Assembly (NCBI GenBank): GCA_002762985.1
Contig: PCXZ01000023.1
Span: forward strand, 104,014-141,851
Source of the DNA: Candidatus Woesearchaeota archaeon CG10_big_fil_rev_8_21_14_0_10_44_13
Lineage (GTDB): Archaea > Nanobdellota > Nanobdellia > Woesearchaeales > UBA12501
Direction of reading: 5' to 3'
DNA: 37,838 bases
The notes beneath the pieces were generated by a model. That model did not search any database. It had not been told where the DNA came from and saw only the letters and a program-made list of their open reading frames with translations. The translations under genes were made by a program, and so were the position numbers. This document shows positions 1 through 8,355 of this stretch, in pieces (positions within the stretch are counted from its first letter, which is position 1; each line of letters begins with the position of its first letter).

Positions 1-148
1 GAGGAGCGTAATACTCCGGCAACGGAAAATTTTCAATTTTCCTAGTTCCAAAACCTTCGGTTTTGTAACCTTTAGGCCTGAGATAGTCACCGAGCGAAGC
101 GGGCGTGACTATGAAAATCCGCAGATTTTCAGTAGCTCCGAGCGCGAG
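1..148. repeat. Cluster of stem-loops, copy 1 of a structured repeat family
   Basis: This gene-free stretch is packed with short inverted repeats. GGAAAAT/ATTTTCC pairs at 24-42. CAAAACC-TTC-GGTTTTG occupies 49-65. ATAGTCAC/GTGACTAT at 83-112 encloses the loop CGAGCGAAGCGGGC. GAAAATC-CGCA-GATTTTC follows at 113-130, and a partial loop motif CCGAGCGCGAG lies at 138-148 before a T-run. The 83-130 block aligns with 11164-11208, with paired changes in the stems. The element may continue beyond the left edge. Whether it acts as DNA or RNA is unknown. Confidence 0.75.
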
Positions 149-283
149 TTTTTATTATTGATAACCTGCATGACAATCTTTGTATGCAACGATGCAAATA
201 TTGCAGGTATACGCCTCTTTTAATCCTGTATGCATAAAGCCAAAACAAATATATAAGTCTTGGGTGGGAAGATGATTAAAATA
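149..283. other. Intergenic stretch with a long-loop hairpin
   Basis: No convincing gene is seen here. ACCTGCA (164-170) can pair with TGCAGGT (202-208), and TGCAT/ATGCA inside it offers a competing stem. A TATA-like AAATATATAAG at 248-258 precedes GGTGGGAA and an ATG at 272 that opens only 31 codons, antisense to the end of the next gene. That frame is not convincing as a protein, but the promoter-like sequence could make a short transcript. Confidence 0.35.
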
Positions 284-298
284 AGGCTTATTCAGCCT
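284..298 (-). terminator. Probable terminator of the membrane wHTH gene
   Basis: Read on the minus strand this is AGGCT-GAATA-AGCCT followed directly by TATTTTAAT. It lies about 35 bases past the stop codon of the gene ending at 333. The stem is short, so termination is probable rather than certain. Confidence 0.4.
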
Positions 299-332
299 CC
301 ATTTTGCCAGAAAACAGCTTTTCAATGCCCAT

Positions 333-1370
333 TTAATCTTTGCCGAGGAACCAAGGAGTCAATTTAACTTTAACGAGCTTTCCATGCTTTTCTACCTTGA
401 TTATGTTCTTTGATTCCAATGATTGAAGCACTCTTGCAAGGCTTGTCCTTGGGATCCCTGTGTCGTGCCTTATCCTTGCCTGAGAGCTTTCTTTTCTGTT
501 CAAGAAAAGGTGATTCATGACATCTTTCTCTTTCGCATTCAATGTGGGTATTATATCCTCTGCCCTTTTGCCACCAATATCTTGTTCAAGCTTCTCTATC
601 TTCTTCTCAACCCTCTTTTCCTTTTTGACATCTTTTTCCAGTTTTTTCTCTTTTTTCAGGATAAAATAGATGTAAGCAAATAGCGCCGCTAAAACGGCAA
701 GTATAAGGATAATTGTCCAAATGACCGAATCATCCTTTTCAGGAGCTACGATGCTCTTATCAAGGTTTATTTCCATATCCATGAGTTGCCCTTGGTTCAG
801 ATTGATCTCTTCATAACCTACAGCATCACCCAGGCTTGCGAATATCTTGCATGACCCTACTGGCATTGCATCAACAGCTATCGAGCCGAATTTCGTCGTA
901 GTCTGCGGAAATTCCACCCCCATATCATTGACGCATTCAAACCTTAAATCAGCATATCCCACTATATTGTCAAGCTTATCTTTTACAATGCCCCTCAATG
1001 AGGCGACGGGAAAAAGGAAGACGTCTTGCACATTTTGTCCAGCAGCACCATTTAAAACGAAGCTATGAATCCTATAATAATCTATCCCTGGAGTCTGAGG
1101 CAGGTCCACTTCCAAAATGGTCTTGTATGCACCTTCACCCAGCGCAAGATTAATGCTATTATTCATGCTTATAGCACCATCATAAACATATCTTTCAGAA
1201 GAAACATCCATCACAGATATATAGACTACGGCTTTGCTTATCTCCTCATCAGAGTTTATATCCTTAAGATTAAATGTCACATTTTGGGTTTGGGAGAAAG
1301 CAATATGGCTGTTAGCCAAGAACATAATTAGCACTAATATCAATATCAGCCCTTTTTTGCGCATTTTCAT
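333..1370 (-). CDS. Membrane-anchored winged-helix regulator
   Basis: The 345-residue protein has a hydrophobic signal-like N-terminus (about 7-26), an extracytoplasmic beta-rich region (about 30-210), one membrane span (216-238) and a basic coiled-coil linker (239-265). It ends in a winged-helix domain (about 277-343) with a MarR-like pattern, in which a recognition helix around RTSLARVLQSLESKNII is followed by a short wing. This layout would put a sensor domain outside and a DNA-binding domain inside, as in one-component membrane regulators; similar architectures occur in archaea. The start is ATG 1370 because GGGAG lies about 8 bases upstream; an in-frame TTG at 1385 is less likely. The signal is unknown. 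It is divergent from archease. Confidence 0.8.
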   Translation of the reverse strand: MKMRKKGLILILVLIMFLANSHIAFSQTQNVTFNLKDINSDEEISKAVVYISVMDVSSERYVYDGAISMNNSINLALGEGAYKTILEVDLPQTPGIDYYRIHSFVLNGAAGQNVQDVFLFPVASLRGIVKDKLDNIVGYADLRFECVNDMGVEFPQTTTKFGSIAVDAMPVGSCKIFASLGDAVGYEEINLNQGQLMDMEINLDKSIVAPEKDDSVIWTIILILAVLAALFAYIYFILKKEKKLEKDVKKEKRVEKKIEKLEQDIGGKRAEDIIPTLNAKEKDVMNHLFLNRKESSQARIRHDTGIPRTSLARVLQSLESKNIIKVEKHGKLVKVKLTPWFLGKD

Positions 1371-1386
1371 CTTATAATCTCCCAAT

Positions 1387-1395
1387 CTTTTAAAT
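1387..1395 (-). promoter_or_regulatory. TATA box for the membrane wHTH gene
   Basis: CATTTAAAG on the minus strand lies about 18-25 bases upstream of ATG 1370, the usual archaeal distance to a transcription start. Confidence 0.4.
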
Positions 1396-1416
1396 GTTTT
1401 GTTATGCCCCCATAAA

Positions 1417-1425
1417 CTATATAAA
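1417..1425 (+). promoter_or_regulatory. TATA box for archease
   Basis: CTATATAAA lies about 25 bases before ATG 1448. It also argues against starting archease at the upstream ATGs at 1394 or 1430, which would sit before or on the expected transcription start. Confidence 0.5.
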
Positions 1426-1447
1426 CCTCATGCCCCAAACGGAGAAC

Positions 1448-1864
1448 ATGGCCGAAAAATACAAATTCTTGCAGCACACAGCAGATGCTAAGTTCCAGGC
1501 ATTCGGGAAGACTTTAGGGGAAGCCTTTGCAAATGCAGCCCTGGCGATGTTTGCAGTGATGTTCGATCCTGCGGACGTGAAGCCCAAGATAGAGAGGGAG
1601 ATAAAGACAGAAGGGAAAGATGAGAAAGCCTTGCTGTATAACTGGCTCGAAGAGCTGCTCTATCTGCTCGATACAGAAGGGTTTCTGCTTAGCAGGGTGA
1701 AGAAGATAACCATAAAAGGGAAGGTCCTGGAGGCGGTTGTCGCAGGTGACCTTGTGGCTAATGGCTACAAGACCCATGGCGATGTGAAAGCAGTAACATA
1801 TAATGAGATGGACATAAAGAAGGAGAAAGACAAGGTTATTGCGCAGGTTGTCGTGGATATATGA
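1448..1864 (+). CDS. Archease, RtcB activator
   Basis: Archease helps the tRNA-splicing ligase RtcB turn over by promoting its guanylylation. The 138-residue product has the family hallmarks: an N-terminal FLQHTADAKFQAFG (the usual HTAD strand), a central DEKALLYNWLEELLYLLD and a C-terminal VKAVTYNEMDI ending in VVVDI. Length is normal for the family. ATG 1448 is chosen because GGAG lies at 1441-1444 and the TATA box is 25 bases upstream; a longer frame from 1394 adds no conserved sequence. RtcB is encoded 0.9 kb downstream on the same strand, beyond one unknown gene. Confidence 0.93.
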   Translation: MAEKYKFLQHTADAKFQAFGKTLGEAFANAALAMFAVMFDPADVKPKIEREIKTEGKDEKALLYNWLEELLYLLDTEGFLLSRVKKITIKGKVLEAVVAGDLVANGYKTHGDVKAVTYNEMDIKKEKDKVIAQVVVDI

Positions 1865-1971
1865 CTCTTTCTTTTGATTGAACACATATCGGCACACATT
1901 ATCAGATTTATATGGGAACTCTTCAATAATTCTCTTAAAAAATTATCCTTTAAAACCCCAAAACAAACATT

Positions 1972-1983
1972 TTTATATATAAA
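1972..1983 (+). promoter_or_regulatory. TATA box for the unknown gene at 2000
   Basis: A run of TTTATATATAAA sits 17-28 bases before ATG 2000, which points to a nearly leaderless message starting there rather than at the ATG at 1874. Confidence 0.5.
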
Positions 1984-1999
1984 ATCCCATATATACTTT

Positions 2000-2743
2000 A
2001 TGCCCCGCAATGATGATAAGCTATTTGACAGTCTGGACCATTCTGAGATTGATGCGCTTGTAGACGGGATCTCCAATGCTTGCGGGACTGCGGATAGCGG
2101 GCCCATAACCCCAATCATCATCGGCCCGGTTAAAGTTGTAATAGCATCAAGGAGAAGACTGGACAAACTGCTGATAACAGACCAGGATTACATCGATGAT
2201 GTCCTCAGGGAAGTAAAATCCAATTGCAGCAATCCAAGGGAAATAAAGAGCTTCATGAAGGCACGCGAGCAGATGCAGTACCTGAATGCGCCTTATGCAT
2301 TTGCGACCAACCTGCAAGAGGCTGTCGAATATGCTGGCTTATTCCAGCCGCCCATCATTGTAGCATACAATCTGATAACCGACAGCAGGGTTGGCAGGAA
2401 AGAGCTGCATCTTAGGATAACCTCCATATACAATAACATACCAAGGGACTCTCTTCTCGCTTATTACCCTCAACTCAGCGGCTCAGCTGAAGGGAGGCAA
2501 TCAACAACATTGGTGATCATTGAGCCTAAACTGACGGGCAAGGTTATAGACCAGTTTAGGTTACACACATCAACAGCATACGGCCAGGTCATAAGAAAGA
2601 TCATGAAGAAAAATCCGGCAAATGTGAAATTGTTCGGATACCCTGACTTGGGGAGCGTTGTTCAGCTTGTAAATGAGATGATGGAAAGCGCCAATGGAAA
2701 AAATGGCACTAATGGGGCCAATGGCAGCAGCTATGGTAAGTAA
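2000..2743 (+). CDS. Unknown soluble protein between archease and RtcB
   Basis: I do not recognise this 247-residue protein. It has no membrane segment. An N-terminal helical stretch is followed by alternating strands and helices (IIIGPVKVVIASRRRLDKL, PIIVAYNLITDSRVG, TTLVIIEPKLTG), and the C-terminus is a low-complexity Asn-Gly tail (NGKNGTNGANGSS). The frame extends upstream to 1874, but the strong TATA box at 1972-1983 and the change in composition favour ATG 2000. It has its own promoter and lies in the same direction between archease and RtcB, so a role near RNA repair or tRNA splicing is a guess from context only. Confidence 0.75.
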   Translation: MPRNDDKLFDSLDHSEIDALVDGISNACGTADSGPITPIIIGPVKVVIASRRRLDKLLITDQDYIDDVLREVKSNCSNPREIKSFMKAREQMQYLNAPYAFATNLQEAVEYAGLFQPPIIVAYNLITDSRVGRKELHLRITSIYNNIPRDSLLAYYPQLSGSAEGRQSTTLVIIEPKLTGKVIDQFRLHTSTAYGQVIRKIMKKNPANVKLFGYPDLGSVVQLVNEMMESANGKNGTNGANGSSYGK

Positions 2744-2750
2744 AGAAAAA

Positions 2751-2759
2751 ATATATAAA
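2751..2759 (+). promoter_or_regulatory. TATA box with BRE for rtcB
   Basis: The purine-rich AAAGAAAAA (BRE-like) runs directly into ATATATAAA, which ends about 30 bases before ATG 2789. Confidence 0.55.
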
Positions 2760-2788
2760 CCCGGCACAATCCTTCTAGACTGATTTTT

Positions 2789-4207
2789 ATGGTGGAATTC
2801 AATAAAATAAGCGGGAATGTGTGGAATATACCCAAGTCGGGCAAGATGTTGGTCCCGGCAACGATATATGCTTCTGAAAGGCTTATGGACACAATAAAGC
2901 AGGACAAGACTCTTGAACAGGCCAGGAATGTAGCATGCCTCAAAGGCATACAGAAATCAGCATATGTGATGCCAGATGCCCATCAGGGCTACGGATTCCC
3001 CATAGGGGGCGTAGCTGCATTCGATCCTGACGAAGGGATAATCTCCCCAGGAGGAGTGGGCTATGACATAAATTGCTCTGTCCGCCTTCTCAAAACAAAC
3101 CTTTCTGTAGAAGAATTCATGAAAAAAAGGCACGATCTCATCGAAGCGTTGTTCGTCAATGTACCCTCAGGCGTAGGCAGGGGCGGAAAGACAAGGGTAG
3201 ACAGGAACGTGATAATGGAAGTGCTTTCAAAAGGGGCGCAGTGGGCAGTTGAAGAAGGCTTTGGCAGGAAGGACGATTACCTGAGGACAGAAGAGAATGG
3301 GAAGATGTCTGCTGACCCTCATGCCGTCTCAGACAGGGCGATAAGCAGGGGATTGCCGCAGCTCGGAAGCCTAGGCGCAGGCAATCATTTCTTGGAGATA
3401 CAGAAGATAGACCAGATATATGATGAGAAGATTGCAAAGGCTTTCGGCCTTCAGGACAAGGATAATGTGACTGTGATGATCCATTGCGGCTCAAGAGGAT
3501 TAGGCCACCAGGTGGCATCTGATTACATAAAAGAGATGGAAGACAAATACGGGTTCAAGGACCTGCCTGACAGGGAGCTGATAAATGCGCCGATAAACTC
3601 TGATCTCGGCCAGAGATATTATCGGGCTATGGGAGCAGGAGCGAATTTCGCATTCGCCAACAAGCAGATGATAACACATTGGGTCAGGGAGGTCTTTGAG
3701 AAGATCTATGGCAGCGTAGAGATTGATGTTGTCTACGATGTCTGCCATAATATCGCAAAGATGGAAAAGCACAAGATTGACGGCAAATTAAAACAGGTCT
3801 GCGTGCATAGGAAAGGCGCAACAAGGAGCTTCGGCCCGGGCAGAGAAGAGATACCTGATGTTTACAGGAGCGTAGGTCAGCCTGTCATAATCCCCGGCAG
3901 CATGGGCACTGCATCTTTTGTCCTTGTAGGCACAAAGACAGCAGAGGAAATAACTTTCGGAAGCACTGCGCATGGAGCAGGAAGAGTCTCTTCAAGATCT
4001 GCTGCATTGCAAAACATAAGCGGTGAGCATGTGAAGAACGAGCTTGCGAAAAAGGGCATTGAGATCAAAGCCACATCATGGAAATCTATTGCAGAGGAAG
4101 CTCCTGAAGTTTACAAGGACATTGACGAGGTCGTCAGGGTCTCCCATGAGGTGGGCATAGGCAATCTTGTTGTGAGGGTTGTGCCGCTGAGCGTGATGAA
4201 GGGGTGA
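2789..4207 (+). CDS. rtcB: RNA-splicing ligase RtcB
   Basis: RtcB is the GTP- and metal-dependent ligase that joins 2',3'-cyclic phosphate (or 3'-phosphate) ends to 5'-OH ends, as in archaeal tRNA splicing. The 472-residue length matches archaeal members. Metal and active-site residues are visible: D93 and C96 in GYDINCSVR, H200 in GAGNHFLEIQ, H232 in MIHCGSRGLGHQ, H320 in VCHNIAKME, and H395 in STAHGAGRVSSR, which corresponds to the guanylylated histidine. The motif after the metal cysteine reads CSVR, where the archaeal form I recall is CGVR. It ends 6 bases before the stop of the opposing regulator gene. Confidence 0.97.
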   Translation: MVEFNKISGNVWNIPKSGKMLVPATIYASERLMDTIKQDKTLEQARNVACLKGIQKSAYVMPDAHQGYGFPIGGVAAFDPDEGIISPGGVGYDINCSVRLLKTNLSVEEFMKKRHDLIEALFVNVPSGVGRGGKTRVDRNVIMEVLSKGAQWAVEEGFGRKDDYLRTEENGKMSADPHAVSDRAISRGLPQLGSLGAGNHFLEIQKIDQIYDEKIAKAFGLQDKDNVTVMIHCGSRGLGHQVASDYIKEMEDKYGFKDLPDRELINAPINSDLGQRYYRAMGAGANFAFANKQMITHWVREVFEKIYGSVEIDVVYDVCHNIAKMEKHKIDGKLKQVCVHRKGATRSFGPGREEIPDVYRSVGQPVIIPGSMGTASFVLVGTKTAEEITFGSTAHGAGRVSSRSAALQNISGEHVKNELAKKGIEIKATSWKSIAEEAPEVYKDIDEVVRVSHEVGIGNLVVRVVPLSVMKG

Positions 4208-4213
4208 ACAAAT

Positions 4214-5185
4214 CTACCTGGCCAGTTCCTTCGGGAAATAATTATACCTATAATCATGATATATTGGCATTGTTTCAATCTCTTTTATGATCTCCGGGAA
4301 AATATTCCTTAATTCCATGACTATCTGCTGGAGTTTTTCCCTATTTTCAACTTCAACTTCCAGTTCCATGTCCCATGGCCCTACAAGCCTTATCAAAAAC
4401 ACTATATTCTCGTGCTGATTTGCAAAGGCCTTTATCTTATTCTCTTTTTCCGAAGTGATATTATGGAGTTTGATCAGTAATTTATATGTCTGATATCCGA
4501 TTTTTTCAACATGGACCAACGGCTTGAATGTCTGGATAACTCCTGCTTTTTTGAGATTTTTTACCCTATTGGAGATGGTATTTGCCGCCAAATTGGTGTT
4601 TTTTGATATTTCCAGCAGATTAAGCCTGGAATTTTCTGAAAGAATGTCAAGAATCTTTAGATCATGCTTGTCAAGTTTTGCTATTTCTGCCTCTTTTCCG
4701 AAATAAGGCACCCTCACTATATCCTCTTTCTTATCGCTCAGATATTTTCTTCCATAGTGGAATGCCTCCATCGTTATCAATATGTTATAATTCTGGATCT
4801 GGCCAGGGAACTTTAATTTGATGGAGTTGAATATATTGCTGAATTCAATGATATTCCTGGCCATTATGTTGAATGTCAGGTCCCATCTTGACCCGCAGGA
4901 AGCCAGCCATAAGATGTCCGGGTGCCTGCTCAAATGCGCTATGATCTCATCAAACTTTTTCCTGTCTGTGTTTGTCAGCTGCACAACAACCTTGTAGCTT
5001 GTATACCCCATCCTTGCAATATCAATGACAGCAAAGAACGCTGTTATAATGCCGTCTTTAACCAGATTGTTGATCCTGTAGCTGACAAGCTGCTCTGAGA
5101 GGCCGACTTTCCTGCCTATCTGGGAAAGGGTCTGCCTGCTGTCAAAGTCCAGCTCATATATGATTTTCTTGTCTTTCTTGTCCAT
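4214..5185 (-). CDS. Duplicated Lrp/AsnC-family transcription regulator
   Basis: The 323-residue protein is two Lrp units in one chain. HTH 1 is residues 1-55 (DKKIIYELDFDSRQTLSQIG), and the first RAM-like domain follows (about 62-140). HTH 2 starts near 170 (DKHDLKILDILSENSRLNLL), with a second RAM domain around 228-310. Single-unit Lrp proteins are about 150 residues, so this is a covalent dimer. RAM domains usually bind amino acids and drive oligomer assembly; the ligand here is unknown. The gene has its own divergent promoter region facing the histidine phosphatase gene and may regulate itself or that neighbour. Confidence 0.9.
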   Translation of the reverse strand: MDKKDKKIIYELDFDSRQTLSQIGRKVGLSEQLVSYRINNLVKDGIITAFFAVIDIARMGYTSYKVVVQLTNTDRKKFDEIIAHLSRHPDILWLASCGSRWDLTFNIMARNIIEFSNIFNSIKLKFPGQIQNYNILITMEAFHYGRKYLSDKKEDIVRVPYFGKEAEIAKLDKHDLKILDILSENSRLNLLEISKNTNLAANTISNRVKNLKKAGVIQTFKPLVHVEKIGYQTYKLLIKLHNITSEKENKIKAFANQHENIVFLIRLVGPWDMELEVEVENREKLQQIVMELRNIFPEIIKEIETMPIYHDYRYNYFPKELAR

Positions 5186-5247
5186 TTTTTATAAATATCT
5201 GTTTTATTATTTAAATATTGCGTTTTTACAAAAAAATATCCAGAAAG

Positions 5248-5262
5248 CTTTTAATATAAGCA
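5248..5262 (+). promoter_or_regulatory. TATA-like promoter for the histidine phosphatase
   Basis: GCTTTTAATATAAGC contains a TATA-like core within a short palindrome (GCTT/AAGC). It lies about 40 bases before ATG 5304, leaving room for a leader that carries AAGGGTGG as a ribosome binding site. Confidence 0.4.
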
Positions 5263-5303
5263 GAGTACTATCAAAGGGTAATGATTTGTAAGGGTGGCTG
5301 AAA

Positions 5304-6167
5304 ATGAGCAATGAAGAAAAGTATGTAATAAAGCTGATAAGGCACGGAGAATCATTGAAGGTATTTCCAGGTAGCGATAAGCTGACTTATGAAGGGATGG
5401 AGTGGTTAAGACCTATCAGTGAAGAGGCAGCAACTGCTGCCGAAAGAGAAGGCCATGAATTTGGAAAAGCTGTTGGCCGCCATCTATTCCAGCAGCACAT
5501 CAATGGGAATAATCCAAGAGTCATTGGGGTGCACTCTGGAAGGAAGAGATCAGAGCAGACTCTTAGGAGCATCATAAAAGGATTTGAAGAGGGAGTTGAT
5601 TATGAGATGCTGGATGGTTGTGATGATGGTCCAAACAGCACTGCTTTATTTCCGGTAAAAGACATAATCTCCATAACAGAAGATTTTGACCTGGGTTATC
5701 TGCTTGATGAAAGATATGTAGAAGCCGCAAAAAATGCAGTTAAAAAAGGAGATTATCCCGCTACAACCGATTTTTTTATTAATAATACACCAATAGAATT
5801 TTTTGATATTAAACATCATTCAAAAATTTATCCAAGAACTTATTCTGCAAAAGAAATGCAGGAGAATATAAGGGGAGTTTTGAGAAGAAATATTGAAAGA
5901 GCCATATATTTTGAAAATGCCAATCTTGGGATTATGGTCAGTCATGAGCCAGTTTTATCATTGAGTATGGTTGATTTGACAGAAAAGTCCATCACCGAAT
6001 TGGGCGGTAAATTTAAAGAATTGGAAGCAGCAACATTCCATATTGTAAAGGACAAGTCAATAAAATTCCCTATAACTATCCTTGAATTAAGAGGACAGCA
6101 GTATGATATCACCGAAAAGATATGCACGGGCCCCCATGTGATAAGTGCTAGCAAGTATGATTTTTAA
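5304..6167 (+). CDS. Histidine phosphatase superfamily protein
   Basis: The 287-residue protein carries the branch-1 histidine phosphatase signature. LIRHGES holds the catalytic R13-H14, HSGRKRSEQT (77-86) supplies the phosphate-binding arginine, and VSHEPV supplies the second histidine (H214). An acidic patch follows the insert around DDGP (107-110). It is longer than phosphoglycerate mutases, with inserts between the motifs, and the substrate cannot be told. ATG 5304 is preceded by GGGTGG at good spacing. The middle of the gene is more AT-rich than its neighbours. The next gene follows after 46 bases. Confidence 0.85.
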   Translation: MSNEEKYVIKLIRHGESLKVFPGSDKLTYEGMEWLRPISEEAATAAEREGHEFGKAVGRHLFQQHINGNNPRVIGVHSGRKRSEQTLRSIIKGFEEGVDYEMLDGCDDGPNSTALFPVKDIISITEDFDLGYLLDERYVEAAKNAVKKGDYPATTDFFINNTPIEFFDIKHHSKIYPRTYSAKEMQENIRGVLRRNIERAIYFENANLGIMVSHEPVLSLSMVDLTEKSITELGGKFKELEAATFHIVKDKSIKFPITILELRGQQYDITEKICTGPHVISASKYDF

Positions 6168-6213
6168 AATAACTGATGAAGTCATAAAACAAACTCTTAT
6201 CTTAACATGAAAA

Positions 6214-7656
6214 ATGACCGCAAACGAATGGAGCTGCATGTCAGTGGATGTGGAAACCAGCGTATTTCCCACAGTAATATGCTTATACGGCATCACCTCA
6301 GGCATGCAGGATAGATTCGGCATCGCCACTGACAATATCGCCTTTGTTTTCAGGGATAAAAAGATAGAATACTGGGTGAAGGACAATTCTTATTCTGTTG
6401 TCGGGAAATATTTCCTGAATATGTTCATAAGCAACAGGAAATTCATCGAGTGGGTCGGAGAGCAGCATTTCAGGCTGTTTGAAGACTTCAGGAAACTCTC
6501 AAAACTGATAAAATCATTTGATATAAAGAGATGCACAAATAAGTCCTTATTCGGCATATATTCTATCTTCTGGGACAAGACATTAGAGTTGTATACAATC
6601 TCATGCACACTATCAAGCATAGAGCTGGATATAGAGCTTATCAGCAGCAGACTCAGGGAGATCCTGAAAAAAAAGAATATTAATGATGATAAGAAGGGAT
6701 ATTATTTTACGCTTCTTACGACACCGGAGAAAAGCACGATCTACGAAGAGGAAAAGATACATTTCCTTGATATGCAGCTTAATTATCCTGACATAAAGGA
6801 CAGATTAAAATCCTACCTTGGGAAATATTATTGGATCCAGTACGGATTCGAGGGAAAAGTGATGAATTCAGAAACATCAACGAGAGCAATAATCACCGGA
6901 TTATCAAAAAATAACGGGCAGGAATTGAGTAAAATAATAGATAATAGAAAAAACCTCATATCAAAACAGAAAGAAGCCGAAAAGATACTTAAGCTTAACG
7001 AGGAAGAGAAGTTCCTGTTTTATCTGTCCAGAGAAGTGGTGTGTCTGAAGTCCATAAGGAAAGCTATAACCTTTTTCAGCGCCTGCGAATTAAGGCCTGT
7101 CCTGTGTGAAATGGCAGCGAGGCTTAATCTGACTATGGGGGATTTATGTTATCTGCTGAAAGACGACCTTAAAACTGCCCTGTTGGAAGGCCAGAACGAA
7201 TACAAAAATATAATCCAGGCAAGAAAAGAAATCTGCATTTTTGCCAGGCTTGACGGCAGATTGGTGGAATTCACAGGAAAGGAAGCCAGGGATTTATTGG
7301 ATAAGATGCAATCAAGCTCAAACAAGCAGGTCCAGCTGAAAGGCACACCTGCTTTCTGCGGAAAGGCCAAGGGAAGGGTCAAAAAGATACTGGAAGAGAA
7401 GGATATGCCTAAATTCAATGAAGGCGATATTCTTGTTTCTTATGCAACAAACCCAAACCTTGTTCCGATCATGGGGAAAGCTGCAGCGATAATAACACAG
7501 GAAGGAGGTCTTACCTGCCATGCAGCCATATTTTCCAGGGAATTCAGCATCCCCTGCATAGTGGGCGTAAAAAATGTTTTGGATGGCTTAAAAGACGGCG
7601 ATATGGTTGAAGTTGATGCCTATAAAGGAGAAATAAAAATTATTAAGAATGATTAA
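6214..7656 (+). CDS. PEP-utilising phosphohistidine-domain protein lacking the ATP-grasp half
   Basis: The C-terminal 105 residues are a swivelling phosphohistidine domain like those of PEP synthase, PPDK and rifampin phosphotransferase. The motif GGLTCHAAIFSREFSIPC contains the phosphoryl-carrying H436. Residues about 250-350 (FLFYLSREVVCLKSIRKA, CELRPVLCEMAARLNL) resemble the helical linker before the His domain in PpsA- and RPH-like proteins. The usual N-terminal ATP-grasp nucleotide-binding domain and a C-terminal PEP-binding barrel are absent from the 480 residues. It may work with a separate ATP-grasp subunit, or phosphotransfer may have been lost. Its stop abuts that of the opposing phosphoesterase gene. 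Confidence 0.75.
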   Translation: MTANEWSCMSVDVETSVFPTVICLYGITSGMQDRFGIATDNIAFVFRDKKIEYWVKDNSYSVVGKYFLNMFISNRKFIEWVGEQHFRLFEDFRKLSKLIKSFDIKRCTNKSLFGIYSIFWDKTLELYTISCTLSSIELDIELISSRLREILKKKNINDDKKGYYFTLLTTPEKSTIYEEEKIHFLDMQLNYPDIKDRLKSYLGKYYWIQYGFEGKVMNSETSTRAIITGLSKNNGQELSKIIDNRKNLISKQKEAEKILKLNEEEKFLFYLSREVVCLKSIRKAITFFSACELRPVLCEMAARLNLTMGDLCYLLKDDLKTALLEGQNEYKNIIQARKEICIFARLDGRLVEFTGKEARDLLDKMQSSSNKQVQLKGTPAFCGKAKGRVKKILEEKDMPKFNEGDILVSYATNPNLVPIMGKAAAIITQEGGLTCHAAIFSREFSIPCIVGVKNVLDGLKDGDMVEVDAYKGEIKIIKND

Positions 7657-8301
7657 TCAAATCTCAATTATCTTCCCTCTCTTCCCAACATTTATCACTT
7701 TCGTCTTCCCGACCATCTCCTCGATGCCTTCTGCCTCATGCACATGGCTGCATAACAGCAGGTCAGGATGGAATTTATCGATCGCTTTCCTCACACCTTC
7801 AGAGCCAGGGAAAAACTTGGTGAATTTCTCCATCTTCGTTCCTGTAGGATGGACATGCGTGACCATTATCCTCTTAGTGAGGTATTTTATCTTGTCAAAT
7901 CCTTTCTTAAGCAGGTCATACATGTCTTTCTCGCTTATCTGGTGCATGCCGATATTGGCGCCCCCTGCGCCGAATATGCCCACATCCTTGTACTTGACAG
8001 AATAGCCGTGTATATTCTTCACGCCATACAGCTCTGCAAGGAAATCAGCAGTGGCAAGGCTCTCATGGTTGCCCGGGATCAGCAGGACTTTCTTGTTCTT
8101 CTTCACGAAAGGCCCGACAATCCCCTCGGTGCTTCTCTCAGCATAGGTGAGATCGCCGCACAATATCACGAGATCAACGTTCTCTTTTTCTGCCTTGTCT
8201 GCAAGCTTCTTCGCAAGGCCGGTATCCCCATGGATGTCTCCTGCTGCGAGTATCTTCAGCTTTTCATCTTTCTCTGGTTTTTCCTTGGTATCTTTAGCCA
8301 T
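7657..8301 (-). CDS. Metallophosphoesterase (YfcE/MJ0936-like)
   Basis: A calcineurin-like phosphoesterase of 214 residues with all motifs in order: GDIHG, CGDLT, GNHES, THVHP and CSHVHE, which together bind two metal ions. It has no signal peptide, so it acts in the cytoplasm, and a lysine- and glutamate-rich N-terminus precedes the fold. Substrates in this group range from phosphodiesters to nucleotides and cannot be fixed here. It lies 54 bases downstream of sua5 on the same strand, and its 3' end abuts the stop of the convergent PEP-domain gene. Confidence 0.9.
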   Translation of the reverse strand: MAKDTKEKPEKDEKLKILAAGDIHGDTGLAKKLADKAEKENVDLVILCGDLTYAERSTEGIVGPFVKKNKKVLLIPGNHESLATADFLAELYGVKNIHGYSVKYKDVGIFGAGGANIGMHQISEKDMYDLLKKGFDKIKYLTKRIMVTHVHPTGTKMEKFTKFFPGSEGVRKAIDKFHPDLLLCSHVHEAEGIEEMVGKTKVINVGKRGKIIEI

Positions 8302-8308
8302 ATTGGTG

Positions 8309-8327
8309 CTTAGTCATCAACACTAAG
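8309..8327. promoter_or_regulatory. Inverted repeat before the phosphoesterase gene
   Basis: CTTAGT-N7-ACTAAG lies 8 bases upstream of the phosphoesterase start. It could be an operator or a small hairpin between the two genes; there is no T-run to make it a terminator. Confidence 0.3.
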
Positions 8328-8355
8328 ATTATGCACAATAAACAAGAACGGCCTT

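Noticed and set aside
272-367. 31-codon + strand frame after a TATA-like sequence
   Set aside because: It runs antisense into the end of the wHTH gene, has no recognisable protein character, and overlaps the likely terminator hairpin.
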